Positions 43,003 to 51,330 of a stretch of DNA of 64,000 bases are shown here, piece after piece. The translations under genes were made by a program, and so were the position numbers. Source of the DNA: Afipia sp. P52-10 (GTDB taxonomy: Bacteria; Pseudomonadota; Alphaproteobacteria; Rhizobiales; Xanthobacteraceae); NCBI RefSeq assembly GCF_000516555.1, contig NZ_AZSJ01000007.1, positions 1,125,099-1,189,098 on the forward strand. Direction: 5' to 3'. Position 1 is the stretch's first letter. Each line of letters opens with the position of its first letter. The notes under the pieces were generated by a model. That model was not told the origin of the DNA and did not search any database. It worked only from the letters and a program-made list of their open reading frames with translations.

Positions 43003-43938
43003 ATGTTGGACGCCCTGACGCTAGACCAGATGCGGGTGTTCGCCGCCGTTGCCGACAGCGGCAGCTTCCGCGCGGCCGCCGGTCGACTGTCGCGAGTGCA
43101 ATCGGCCGTCAGCCATGCGATCGCCAACATGGAGGCCGAACTCGGCCTGACCCTGTTCGACCGAACCGGCCATCGCCCGGTGCTGACGCCGGAAGGGCGC
43201 GCCTTGCTGGCCAACGTGCGCGACATTCTGCTGCGCGTCGATGCGATGCGGGCTCGCGCCAAAGGCCTCGGCGAAGGCGTCGAGCTCGAACTGCCGCTCG
43301 TGGTGGACACACTGTTTCCGCTGGCGCTGGTCGGCGCGGCGCTGAACGAGATGCGTGCGCATTACCCGTCGGTGGCGATCCGGCTCGCGGTCGAACCGCT
43401 GGGCGGTCCCGTCAACGGCCTGCTGCAGCGGCACTACGCGCTCGGCATCGTCGTCGGCGAAGAGCTGCGCGATCCGCGCGTCGCGCGCGAGGCGCTGCTG
43501 TCCGTGCCGATAGTCGCGGTCGTCAGCGCGCGGCATCCGCTTGCCGCACGAACCGAGCCCGATGCGCTTGGCGCCGCCGATCTCGCCGATCACCTGCAGA
43601 TCGTCCAGTCCGATCCGTCGCCGCTCACCGAGGGTCGCGATTTCGGCGTGATCTCTCCGCAGACGCTCCGCGTCAGCAGCCAGGACACCAAACAGGCAAT
43701 GATCGTTGCTGGCCTCGGCTGGGGCCGCCTGCCGCTCTGGCAGGCCGCGCGGGATCTGGCGGAGGGACGTCTCGTGCGCCTGGCGACGGCCGCACTCGGG
43801 CGGGACAGCGAAGTGACGATGGAGGCCTATCTCGCCCATCGGATCGATGCGCCGCTCGGGCCCGCCGCGCGTGCTTTCGGCGCGGCACTGAAACGCCTTG
43901 GCGCAACGCGAGACGAACAGATCGCTACGCGGTCTTGA
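43003..43938 (+). CDS. LysR-family transcriptional regulator
   Basis: A 311-residue regulator with an N-terminal winged helix-turn-helix (TLDQMRVFAAVADSGSFRAA; RVQSAVSHAIANMEAELG; LFDRTGHRPVLTPEG) and a C-terminal effector-binding domain that ends around residue 290. It is divergent from the MFS transporter, with two operator copies between them, which is the usual LysR layout for autorepression and activation of a neighbour. Its 3' end overlaps the convergent CBS gene by 14 bp. Confidence 0.93.
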   Translation: MLDALTLDQMRVFAAVADSGSFRAAAGRLSRVQSAVSHAIANMEAELGLTLFDRTGHRPVLTPEGRALLANVRDILLRVDAMRARAKGLGEGVELELPLVVDTLFPLALVGAALNEMRAHYPSVAIRLAVEPLGGPVNGLLQRHYALGIVVGEELRDPRVAREALLSVPIVAVVSARHPLAARTEPDALGAADLADHLQIVQSDPSPLTEGRDFGVISPQTLRVSSQDTKQAMIVAGLGWGRLPLWQAARDLAEGRLVRLATAALGRDSEVTMEAYLAHRIDAPLGPAARAFGAALKRLGATRDEQIATRS

Positions 43939-44353
43939 TATAGTCGCGCAGGGCTTCCTGCTCGTGTTCAAACTCCGACAGACGATGCTTGACCACGTCG
44001 CCAATCGAGACGATGCCGACGACGCGCCCGTCCTCGATCACCGGCAGGTGGCGGAACTTGCCGTCGGTCATCTTCTCCATCACCGAGGCGACCGTATCGG
44101 CCTTGCGGCAAGTCATGACCCGCGTCGTCATCAGCGCGCGCACCGGCTCGTCGAGCACCTTGGCGCCTCGTTCCGCCAGCACACGGACAATGTCGCGTTC
44201 GGATACGATGCCTTCCATCCGCTCGTCGGCCATCACCAGCACGGCGCCGATCCGCCGCTCGGCCAGCAGCGCCACCACCGATCCGACGGTCGCATCCACT
44301 CCGATGCTCACGACCTGGCGGCCTTTCACATCCAAAATTGCACGAACGGTCAT
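43925..44353 (-). CDS. CBS domain-pair protein
   Basis: A 142-residue protein made of two CBS domains (about 10-65 and 75-130), with motifs RRIGAVLVMADERMEGIVSE and KFRHLPVIEDGRVVGIVSIGDV. Stand-alone CBS pairs bind adenine nucleotides or S-adenosylmethionine and regulate partner enzymes or transporters. I chose the ATG at 44353, which follows GGGAGG; a longer open frame is leader. It ends inside the tail of the convergent LysR gene. Confidence 0.92.
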   Translation of the reverse strand: MTVRAILDVKGRQVVSIGVDATVGSVVALLAERRIGAVLVMADERMEGIVSERDIVRVLAERGAKVLDEPVRALMTTRVMTCRKADTVASVMEKMTDGKFRHLPVIEDGRVVGIVSIGDVVKHRLSEFEHEQEALRDYIKTA

Positions 44354-44630
44354 CGTCGCCTCCCTTTCAGGCGACCGCGCCGGCCGGACGCGGTCACATT
44401 CTTGCATAACAAGAAACAGCGCAGCGTCGTTTTGGTTCACTGATGATGGAGCAACGCTCGGCGTCCCGCAAGACGGCGCGTGCCGATGTCGCAGCCTGCT
44501 CATGTTTGACATGAGCTTGACCGTTTCACTTAACCACGTTGTGGGGCTGAATCATTCGACACCCGCGGCCGATACCGTCAATGACGCGTGCGCCCGTTTT
44601 CGCTTGACCGGAAGCTCCGGCGGAGACCGC

Positions 44631-44999
44631 TCAAGCTCCGGCGTAATCGCGGCGAGCGGCTCGGATTGCCTGATGGTTCTTGTCGGCCCAGGCGACCAGG
44701 TTTCGCATCGGCTTGAGGAAGGATCGCCCGAGCGGCGTCAGGCGGTATTCGACCCGCGGCGGCACCTCGGGACACAACGTCCGGGCAACCAGCCCGTCCT
44801 GCTCCAGCCGCTTCAGGGTCTGCGACAGCATCTGCTTCGAGATATCGCCGATCCGCCGGCTCAGTTCGCTGAAGCGGAGCACCTCCTCCGCCAGCGAGTC
44901 GAGCACCAGGAAGCTCCATTGATCGCCGATCCGGTCCAGCACGTCGCGGATCGGACAGGCCGCTTCGCTCGTCTTCGCGATCTTTCTCTCCGCAGCCAT
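44631..44999 (-). CDS. HxlR-family transcriptional regulator
   Basis: A 122-residue winged-helix repressor/activator. The family features are the N-terminal Cys in ACPI (about C15), which can sense electrophiles or redox change, the DQWSFLVLDSLAEEVLRFSEL segment, and the wing after ISKQMLSQTLKRLEQDGLV. It lies divergent to an NAD(P)H-binding oxidoreductase-like gene with two dyads between them. Such pairs often respond to quinones, aldehydes or disulfide stress. Confidence 0.93.
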   Translation of the reverse strand: MAAERKIAKTSEAACPIRDVLDRIGDQWSFLVLDSLAEEVLRFSELSRRIGDISKQMLSQTLKRLEQDGLVARTLCPEVPPRVEYRLTPLGRSFLKPMRNLVAWADKNHQAIRAARRDYAGA

Positions 45000-45039
45000 A
45001 TCAATCAGCCCTTCATTGTACCGCCTTTCGCCACATCCG

Positions 45040-45138
45040 GGTCAGTGCCGACTGACCTGATCACGCGGCGATGACGTCTTGTGGCGCCCTCGCTAGCAGC
45101 TTAGGTGGGTGCGTTCCAGGTCTACTTGAAGGACCTGG
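45040..45138. promoter_or_regulatory. Two dyads between HxlR and NAD(P)H-binding protein genes
   Basis: The 175-bp divergent region has two perfect 7-bp inverted repeats: GGTCAGT-GCCG-ACTGACC (45040-45057) and CCAGGTC-N9-GACCTGG (45116-45138). The first is 41 bp from the HxlR start and the second 37 bp from the target gene start. They are candidate operators for the HxlR protein; their sequences differ, so they may bind different factors. Confidence 0.5.
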
Positions 45139-45174
45139 TCCGTTTTTCGAACCAAAGCACCAAAGGGATTTCGC

Positions 45175-45786
45175 ATGGCGCATATCGCTCTCATCGGCGC
45201 ATCCGGACAGGCAGGCTCGCGTCTGCTGAAAGAGCTCTCCGATCGCGGCCATACCGTCACGGCCATCGCCCGCAACCCCGACAAGATCGCCAAGCTCGAG
45301 AACGTGACCGTGAAACAGGGCGACGTGTTCGACCCGAGCGCCCTCGCAGTCTTGTTGAAGGGACACGACGCGGTCATCAGCGCGGTTCACTTCACGGCCA
45401 GCGATCCAGCGACGCTGATCGAAGCGGTCCGCGCCTCGGGCTTGAAGCGCTATCTCGTGGTCGGCGGCGCCGGCAGTCTCGAGGTTGCGCCCGGCAAGCG
45501 CCTGGTGGATACGCCGGACTTTCCGGCCCAGTACAAGGCGGAAGCGCTCAAGGGTGCGGAGTTTCTCGACCTGCTCAGAGGCGAGAAGCAGCTCGACTGG
45601 ACCTTCCTGTCGCCATCGGCGATGTTCGTCGCTGGCGAACGCACCGGCAAGTTCCGGCTCGGCAAGGACACGTTGCTGACCAACGCCAACGGCAGCAGCA
45701 TCTCGTTCGAGGATTATGCGATCGCCATGGTCGATGAGATCGAAAAGCCAGCCCATTCGCGCCAGCGCTTCACTGTCGGCTATTGA
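45175..45786 (+). CDS. NAD(P)H-binding Rossmann-fold protein (atypical SDR)
   Basis: A 203-residue protein with an NmrA/BVR-B-type Rossmann fold. The nucleotide motif GASGQAGSRLL is at about 8-18, followed by ARNPDKI, DVFDPSALA and VVGGAGSLEV. It resembles the YwnB/YesF-type NAD(P)H-binding proteins that act as reductases or redox sensors. Divergent from an HxlR regulator, its probable controller. It is a single-gene unit followed by the convergent rhomboid gene. Confidence 0.88.
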   Translation: MAHIALIGASGQAGSRLLKELSDRGHTVTAIARNPDKIAKLENVTVKQGDVFDPSALAVLLKGHDAVISAVHFTASDPATLIEAVRASGLKRYLVVGGAGSLEVAPGKRLVDTPDFPAQYKAEALKGAEFLDLLRGEKQLDWTFLSPSAMFVAGERTGKFRLGKDTLLTNANGSSISFEDYAIAMVDEIEKPAHSRQRFTVGY

Positions 45787-45807
45787 AGCTGGCGCCAGCA
45801 GGACCCC

Positions 45808-46593
45808 TTAGCCGCCCGAGCTCTGATCGGTCACACCGACCGCCGCATCGGAGAGGTTGCGCGAGGCCGGCGGGATCGGATCGAACAGCGAGAACAGCAG
45901 CAGGCCCGCAAGGAAGCCGCCGATATGGGCCTGCCAGGCGACGCTCTGCGACGGCGCCGCAAACGGCGTCGATCCAAGGCCGAAGATGATGTTGATGCCG
46001 AACCAGACGGCGAGGAACGCGATCACCCGTGGATGACGCAGCGCCTTCAACAGCGGCAGCGCAGGCACCTTCGCCGCAGCATCCGCGTCGCCGCGCCGGA
46101 ACGACAGGAAGCTGCCGCGGCCGAAGGCAAAGCGCAGCGCCGCCGCCATCGCACCGGAGACGGCGGCCGAGGCACCGATCATCGGCGCCAGCTCACGGGC
46201 ATGGGTGAGCAGGTGTGCGGCGGCTCCGGCGATCGCCGCCACCGCCAGGAACAGGAAGAAGCGGATCGCACCGAAGCGGCGCGCGACCGCGCTGCCGAAC
46301 GGCAGCAACCACAGCATGTTGAAGGCGAGATGCGTGATGTCGGCGTGCAGGAAGCTGTAGGTCAGAAACGACCAGACCTTCGCCCCCTCGCCGCCATACT
46401 CGGCGAACCGGTCCGCCAGCAGCGATGAATCGAACCGCGCCGGAACAAAGCCGAAGGTCCAGATGATCCACTGATCGGACTCCGCCGGCAGGATCTGCCG
46501 GAAGAGATGGATACCTGCAAGCACGATCAGGACCGTCGTCATCGCCCCCGGCAGGTTGAGCACCGGTTCGCGCGGGGTTTCAGGCTCAGTCAC
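45808..46593 (-). CDS. Rhomboid-family intramembrane serine protease
   Basis: A 261-residue polytopic membrane protein with six predicted helices. Markers are the loop-1 sequence SFLTYSFLHADITHLAFNMLWL with the conserved HxxxN pattern, the catalytic Ser in GASAAVSG (usual motif GASG, here with A at the fourth position) and the catalytic His in AHIGGFLAG. It cleaves transmembrane segments of client proteins; substrates unknown. The start is GTG at 46593, with only a weak ribosome-binding site. Both catalytic residues are kept, so it is probably active. Confidence 0.9.
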   Translation of the reverse strand: MTEPETPREPVLNLPGAMTTVLIVLAGIHLFRQILPAESDQWIIWTFGFVPARFDSSLLADRFAEYGGEGAKVWSFLTYSFLHADITHLAFNMLWLLPFGSAVARRFGAIRFFLFLAVAAIAGAAAHLLTHARELAPMIGASAAVSGAMAAALRFAFGRGSFLSFRRGDADAAAKVPALPLLKALRHPRVIAFLAVWFGINIIFGLGSTPFAAPSQSVAWQAHIGGFLAGLLLFSLFDPIPPASRNLSDAAVGVTDQSSGG

Positions 46594-46791
46594 GGCAAGG
46601 AACGTCCATTAGCGCGCACGTCGCAAGGGTACCGGATTCTCCAGGGAGGCGATGCGCCAGCGCTCGCTTGCGGCAACCGTCTCGCCCACGACTCGTAATC
46701 CCGACGTGTGGGCATAGGCGCCTTGGGCGGCGCAGGCAAGCATTTGCGCGCGGGAGAACGTCGAAAGCCTGTCCTGCGTGGGGACTGACAG

Positions 46792-46823
46792 CAAACGAAA
46801 AGGAGGGCCGGATCGGCCCTCCT
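46792..46823 (-). terminator. Orphan intrinsic terminator
   Basis: AGGAGGGCCG-GAT-CGGCCCTCCT (46801-46823) is a perfect 10-bp stem with a 3-base loop. On the minus strand it is followed by TTTTCGTTTGC, a broken T-tract. No coding gene lies upstream on that strand before the divergent PAS gene, so the transcript it ends is unknown. Confidence 0.65.
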
Positions 46824-46986
46824 CATCGCGTGTCCTGCCGCCGGTCGCATCCAGAGTATCCCCACCCCTCCCCGTGACCGACAGCCGGCAATCAGCAGTG
46901 TCCTTTGCGACTTTTCTGCGGGCCCTTCCTGGAGATGAAAAACCAGCAGGACAAACATACCGCCTGAGGCCGCCGACCCCAAGATC

Positions 46987-47138
46987 ATGGTGAATTTAAC
47001 GTTAATGCCCACCGCTCTCTTCGGGTGCGTCCGTATTGCCGGGGGCGCCTGAGACATTCGGACGGAAAGACCTCAGATCGAGCGACTGAGACGCGTAAGT
47101 TACTGATCCGTTTACGGCGATGGTGAATTTAACGTTAA
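46987..47138. repeat. Exact 19-bp direct repeat, 133 bp apart
   Basis: ATGGTGAATTTAACGTTAA occurs at 46987-47005 and again at 47120-47138 without mismatch. Each copy contains TTAACGTTAA, a palindrome. In this GC-rich genome two identical AT-rich 19-mers in one gap are unlikely by chance; they may be binding sites or the ends of a duplicated segment. Confidence 0.7.
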
Positions 47139-47288
47139 CGGCACAAAGAGAACCCGATCCACTTGTTTCCGACCGGCAGGCATGGACGCTGCAAGACCGA
47201 CCTGCGAGAGACATAAGGCGCGGTTTTCTATGTCGGATCGGGACAATTGTGTTCCACCGGCCGCGCTTCCGCGTCAGTTAGGCCCTGA

Positions 47289-47867
47289 ATGAAGCATTCG
47301 ACGACCCGCGCCCTTTACGCCTACTGGGACAAGCAGCGCGCAGACGCCCAGGCTCCCGACCGGCGGGCGATGGAACCCGGACCGATCCGACACCTGATCG
47401 GGGACACCTTCGTTCTCGCCTGCGATCGCGGCGCCCGCTTTCCCGTCCGTGTCGCGGGAACGCGGGTGTGCGCCCTGGTTGGACGGGATCTCAAGGGGCA
47501 GGATTTCCTCGATCTCTGGAACGCCTCCGGCCGCCACGAGATCGAGGACCTGATCGGCATCAGCACCTCCGAGGGGCTTGCGACCGTCGCCGGCGTAACC
47601 GCCCAGACGGATACGCAACTGCCGGTCTATCTGGAGCTGCTGCTGCTGCCGTTCGCGCCATCGTCGCTGGCGCCGCAATGCATCACCGGCTCCCTGGTGC
47701 CGCTGACGGTGCCGGAGCGGTTCGGTCACACACGGCTCGAGACCTTCACGCTGACGACCTGGCGCCACCAGGGCCACCGGCTGCAGACGATCCGCCAACG
47801 CGCCGTGCGCAAGCTCGCCCTCGCCCGCGGCTTCATGGTTTACGAAGGATTGCGCGGCGAAGTCTGA
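47289..47867 (+). CDS. PAS domain protein (PAS_5 family)
   Basis: A 192-residue cytoplasmic protein matching the PAS_5 family common in alphaproteobacteria: AYWDKQRADAQAPDRRAMEPG near the start, then FPVRVAGTRVCALVGRDLKG and FLDLWN. No effector domain is fused, so it may sense a ligand and act through a partner. It precedes the double-PilZ gene by 100 bp in the same direction and may share its regulation. Confidence 0.85.
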   Translation: MKHSTTRALYAYWDKQRADAQAPDRRAMEPGPIRHLIGDTFVLACDRGARFPVRVAGTRVCALVGRDLKGQDFLDLWNASGRHEIEDLIGISTSEGLATVAGVTAQTDTQLPVYLELLLLPFAPSSLAPQCITGSLVPLTVPERFGHTRLETFTLTTWRHQGHRLQTIRQRAVRKLALARGFMVYEGLRGEV

Positions 47868-47967
47868 CCTACGGTCCACGTCTCGGACACGCCTTCATAT
47901 ACGGGGCGTTAACCCTGCCAGCCTTAGGGTTGCAAGATACCGATCACCGCGGCCCCGGTTGGCAGAT

Positions 47968-48585
47968 ATGGCGCTTGCACATAAGAATCCTCCGGCTGCC
48001 CCGCTGGGTGAGGAACGGAGACGCTTCCAACGCGTCAAGGTTCACCTCCTGGGACGGTACATGCTTCAGGATCATCGCGAGTTTCCGTGCCAGGTGGTGA
48101 ACATGTCGCCGGGCGGGCTTGCGATGTATGCGCCGGGAATCGGCCAGATCGGTGAACGCGTCGTCGCCTACCTCGATCACGTCGGCCGCGTCGAAGGCAA
48201 AATCACCCGCCTGATCGACAACGGCTTCGCCATGACGATCTCGGCGACGCCGCGCAAGCGCGACAAGCTCGCTGCTCAGCTCACCTGGCTCGCCAACCGG
48301 CAAATCCTCAACCTGCCGGAAGACCGCCGCCACGACCGCATCGTGCCGCGCAATCCGAGCGGTGTGCTCACCTTCGAGGACGGCCGCAAGGTTCCCTGCC
48401 GCATTATCGATCTCTCGCTCTCGGGGGCTGCGATCGGCGCGCAGATCCACCCCGACGTTGGCACTGCGCTGATGCTCGGCCGGGTGCAGGCGCGGGTGGT
48501 CCGGCACCTCGACGATGGCTTCGCGATCGAGTTCCTGCACGCGCAACTTCCCGACACAGTCGAAGATAGCGTCACCGCCAGGTAA
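47968..48585 (+). CDS. Double PilZ domain protein
   Basis: A 205-residue protein with two PilZ units in tandem. The first has RRRFQRVKV (about 17-25) and NMSPGGLAMY; the second has DRRHDRIVPR (about 118-127) and DLSLSGAAIG. Both keep the RxxxR/RxxR and DxSxxG motifs expected for cyclic-di-GMP binding. The ATG at 47968 is chosen over a TTG three codons upstream. It lies between a PAS_5 gene and a LapG-type protease gene, on the same strand, suggesting a surface-attachment theme. Confidence 0.87.
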   Translation: MALAHKNPPAAPLGEERRRFQRVKVHLLGRYMLQDHREFPCQVVNMSPGGLAMYAPGIGQIGERVVAYLDHVGRVEGKITRLIDNGFAMTISATPRKRDKLAAQLTWLANRQILNLPEDRRHDRIVPRNPSGVLTFEDGRKVPCRIIDLSLSGAAIGAQIHPDVGTALMLGRVQARVVRHLDDGFAIEFLHAQLPDTVEDSVTAR

Positions 48586-48928
48586 ACGGCGCCGACGCCC
48601 AAACGTCTCTTTCCAGTCCGATCAAGCGCTTGATCCCGGCCTCCGCACCGGACGATGGCACCGGCGCGGCAGCTGCATCCGGTTGCCTGGGCGGTTAACG
48701 CTGCCGGTTGCGCGCGAAAGCGATGCGCATTTTCGCTGGCTTTGACGCGTTAATGCATAAAATTTGAATCAAATCGCGACGTTTCGAATTTTATGCAAAG
48801 TCGATTCAACTTCGCTTCGAGTTGTCGTTGAGTTTGACGCGTATTCGCTTCAATTGCTGATTTCGAACTTAGCTGCGGCGAAAATCGTTCGTGCGAAGTG
48901 TGGCCCAACAAGAAAACAGGGGGCCACA
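48586..48928. other. AT-rich upstream region of the transglutaminase-like protease gene
   Basis: This 343-bp gap turns AT-rich after 48740, unlike its surroundings. It holds a long imperfect palindrome (48754-48797) and a repeated word TTTGACGCGT (48741-48750 and 48833-48842), which includes a -35-like TTGACG. It likely carries the promoter and operator of the downstream gene. Confidence 0.5.
48754..48797. promoter_or_regulatory. Long AT-rich dyad upstream of the LapG-like gene
   Basis: TGCATAAAATTTGAA (48754-48768) and TTCGAATTTTATGCA (48783-48797) are inverted copies matching at 14 of 15 bases around a 14-bp spacer. The arms are AT-rich in a GC-rich genome and lie 132 bp upstream of the GTG start, so they form a candidate operator for a dimeric regulator. 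Confidence 0.6.
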
Positions 48929-49555
48929 GTGGCTATTCGTTACGGACAGGGGATTGGTTTCGCGTTTGTCATGCTGCTTGCGATGGCGAACGGCGCACAG
49001 GCAAACGATCGCATCGCGTATGCAAGCGTCGGCGATACGTCGCGTGCACCGATCGGCTGGGTCGAATTCTGCGCCGACAATCCGCAGGAGTGCCGCAGCA
49101 GCCAAGCGCAGCCGCGCGATATCGTGATGTCGCAGAGCGCGTGGAAGGATCTCGTCCGCGTAAACCGCTGGGTCAACGAGACCGTCAAGCCGATGACTGA
49201 CCAGGAACACTGGGGCGTGGTCGAGCGCTGGTCCTATCCGACCGACGGCTACGGCGATTGCGAAGACTACGTGCTGTTGAAGCGCAAGATGCTGATCGAA
49301 GCGGGCTGGCCGCGCGAAGCCCTGCTGATCACCGTCGTTCGCGACAAAAAGGGCGACGGCCATGCGGTGCTGACGGTGAAGAGCGACAAGGGCGAGTTCA
49401 TTCTCGACAACCAGAACGAAGACATCCTGCCGTGGCAGGAAACTGGCTATCGCTTCGTCAAGCGCCAGTCGCAGGCCGACCAGAACGTCTGGGTCGCGCT
49501 CGGCGAGCCGCGCCCGAACGTGGCGACGGCAAGCGCCCGTTCGAGCGCCCGCTAA
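48929..49555 (+). CDS. Transglutaminase-like cysteine peptidase (BTLCP/DUF920, LapG type)
   Basis: A 208-residue exported cysteine protease. A signal peptide (residues 1-25, ending GAQA-ND) is followed by a transglutaminase-like domain with the triad C111 (YGDCEDY), H145 (DGHAVLTV) and D160 (ILDNQ). In Pseudomonas, LapG of this family cleaves the adhesin LapA and is held by LapD when cyclic di-GMP is high. No LapD-like gene is adjacent. The start is GTG at 48929 after AGGGGGCC; the frame upstream to 48764 runs through the promoter. A strong terminator follows. Confidence 0.9.
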   Translation: MAIRYGQGIGFAFVMLLAMANGAQANDRIAYASVGDTSRAPIGWVEFCADNPQECRSSQAQPRDIVMSQSAWKDLVRVNRWVNETVKPMTDQEHWGVVERWSYPTDGYGDCEDYVLLKRKMLIEAGWPREALLITVVRDKKGDGHAVLTVKSDKGEFILDNQNEDILPWQETGYRFVKRQSQADQNVWVALGEPRPNVATASARSSAR

Positions 49556-49617
49556 ACAAACAGGAGCTCCGCGAACCGGTCACATCCCCACCCCTCCCCG
49601 TCCGACCGGTCCGCGCG

Positions 49618-49653
49618 CGGCCGAGCTTCCCCCAAGCTCGGCCGCACCTTTTT
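49618..49653 (+). terminator. Rho-independent terminator of the LapG-like gene
   Basis: CGGCCGAGCTT-CCCCC-AAGCTCGGCCG (49618-49644), an 11-bp perfect stem, is followed after 4 bases by TTTTT. It lies 63 bp after the stop of the cysteine peptidase gene. Confidence 0.93.
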
Positions 49654-49733
49654 GATCTCAGCGTTGATCTCTGCCGATCAAAGCTGGCGCGCCTTCGCAA
49701 CGAAAACCTGTAGCGCGCATCGCCGCAAGCGCA

Positions 49734-50588
49734 TCAACGGCGCTGCGCGATCACACGCTCGACCCAATTCCGAAGCGCGATGGCTGCGCCCTCGTAACTG
49801 AGAATGCCGTGGTCGGCGTCGGCAATCGGATGCATCTCCGATTGCGGGATCGCCTTGTGCAGCGTCTCGCCCCACGCATAAGGCACGACGCGATCGGCTG
49901 TGCCGTGGATGATGCACACCGGCATCTGCAACTCCTTCAGCCGCGGCGTGTAATCGACGCCGAGATAGGCCTCGAAGTTCCTGATCTCGCCGACGGAATA
50001 ACGAAACAGATCCTCCTCGGACACCGCCTGCAATGCGGCCTTCAGTTTTTCCTGCCGCGCGATCTCGGCCGCGTCCTTAGGCTCGCTCGGCGGCGGCACG
50101 CGCAGCGCATCCTTGCGCGACAGGAACACGGCCTTGTCGCCCTCGGCCTTGCAGCGCTGGACCAGCTCAAGCCGCGTCTTGCCCTGCGGCCGCTCCAGCG
50201 AGGCCAAATGCGCACCGGTGTTCGGCAGGCATAGCGCGATCACCCGCTCGGGCTTCGACAGCGCAAGCTCGAGCGCGATCGGCCCACCCGCCGAGGAGCC
50301 GACGATGATCGCCTTATCGATCGACAGGTGATCGAGCAGGCCGAGTGCATCGGCGGCCAGCGTCGGCAGCGTGTAATGGGCGTCGGTGTACGAAGACAGG
50401 CCGGCATTGCGGCGGTCGTAGAGAATGGTGCGAACGCGGTCGCGCGGCAGGATGGTCTTGATCGCGTGGGTCTGCGGCGCGAGCGTGGTCGGCGCACCGC
50501 CATAGCCGCCATGGATGAACAAGAGCGGCACACCCTCACCGACGCTGTCGTAAGCCAGCCGCACGCCGTTCACATCCGCAAAGGGCAT
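49734..50588 (-). CDS. Alpha/beta hydrolase
   Basis: A 284-residue alpha/beta-hydrolase. The nucleophile Ser is in VGSSAGGPIALELA, the oxyanion loop is FIHGGYGGAP, the acid is in IIHGTADRVVP and the catalytic His in DADHGILSY. It could be an esterase, lipase or C-C hydrolase. I chose the ATG at 50588, preceded by AAGGAGGGG; a longer overlapping frame upstream is an out-of-frame shadow of the carbonic anhydrase gene. It follows that gene by 113 bp in the same direction. Confidence 0.9.
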   Translation of the reverse strand: MPFADVNGVRLAYDSVGEGVPLLFIHGGYGGAPTTLAPQTHAIKTILPRDRVRTILYDRRNAGLSSYTDAHYTLPTLAADALGLLDHLSIDKAIIVGSSAGGPIALELALSKPERVIALCLPNTGAHLASLERPQGKTRLELVQRCKAEGDKAVFLSRKDALRVPPPSEPKDAAEIARQEKLKAALQAVSEEDLFRYSVGEIRNFEAYLGVDYTPRLKELQMPVCIIHGTADRVVPYAWGETLHKAIPQSEMHPIADADHGILSYEGAAIALRNWVERVIAQRR

Positions 50589-50701
50589 CGTCCCCTCCTT
50601 GTTGTTCTTGTTTGTCTGATGCTGCGTGCCGGCCTCACAGGAACGTGGCACGCGAGCATCAGAGAGAGTATCGGCGCAGCCGAGGGCTACCCTGCCGCCG
50701 G

Positions 50702-51232
50702 TCAGCCGATCTTCTTCAGCCCCGCCTTGAAGCGCTTGGCGTTGGCGACGTAGCGCGGCGCGCCGCGCGTGAGTTGCGCGACCTGCTCCGGCGTCAGCGT
50801 CCGCACAGCCTTCGCCGGCGCGCCGATGATCAGTGAATTCTCCGGGAACTCCTTGTCCTCGGTGACGATCGCACCCGCGCCGACCACGCATCCGGACGCC
50901 AGCTTGGCGCCGTTCATGACGATCGCGCCCATGCCGATCAGGCAGCCGTCGGCGATGGTGCAGCCATGCAGGATCACGTTGTGGCCGATGGTGCAGTTCT
51001 TGCCGACGATCAGCGGCTTGCCGGGATCGGTGTGGCACACCGTATTCTCCTGCACGTTCGAGCCTTCGCCGATCTCGATCCACTCGTTGTCGCCGCGCAG
51101 CACCGAACCGAACCAGACGCTGGCGTCCGGCTTCAACCGCACCTTGCCGATCAGCACGGCGCTGTCGGCGACCCAGTAGCGGCCGTCGGAGGGAAGATCG
51201 GGCGCCTGCCCGTCGAGTTCGTAGATTGCCAT
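50702..51232 (-). CDS. Gamma-class carbonic anhydrase-like protein
   Basis: A 176-residue left-handed beta-helix protein with hexapeptide repeats. The three zinc-ligand histidines are at H67 (CHTDPG), H84 (IGHNV) and H89 (ILHGC). The family (YrdA/PaaY/CaiE) includes true carbonic anhydrases and CoA-thioester hydrolases. Intact metal ligands suggest a folded metalloprotein; activity needs testing. It lies upstream of the hydrolase gene and downstream of a methyltransferase gene on the same strand. Confidence 0.92.
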   Translation of the reverse strand: MAIYELDGQAPDLPSDGRYWVADSAVLIGKVRLKPDASVWFGSVLRGDNEWIEIGEGSNVQENTVCHTDPGKPLIVGKNCTIGHNVILHGCTIADGCLIGMGAIVMNGAKLASGCVVGAGAIVTEDKEFPENSLIIGAPAKAVRTLTPEQVAQLTRGAPRYVANAKRFKAGLKKIG

Positions 51233-51330
51233 GCCTGTCCGTGTCCTGTCCTTGGAGGGTTCTCAGTGTTTTGCGTCGCCATGACGGAGTCTGCCACGAA
51301 ACCGCGGCCGGTGGCGAGCCGGTCAGTGCC

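Larger units (their letters stand above)
46594..47288. other. Gene-poor gap with orphan terminator and direct repeat
   Basis: This 695-bp gap has no convincing protein gene. A 61-codon minus-strand frame (46609-46794) starts only at TTG without a ribosome-binding site. Two features stand out: a minus-strand terminator hairpin near 46801-46823, with no gene upstream of it, and an exact 19-bp direct repeat (46987-47005 and 47120-47138). A small RNA transcribed from the minus strand and ending at the hairpin would explain both. The right end must also hold the promoter of the PAS-domain gene. Confidence 0.45.

Noticed and set aside
46590..47057. 155-codon minus-strand frame in the gene-poor gap
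   Set aside because: It runs through the intrinsic terminator hairpin and has low-complexity Arg/Pro content; a non-coding RNA is more likely.
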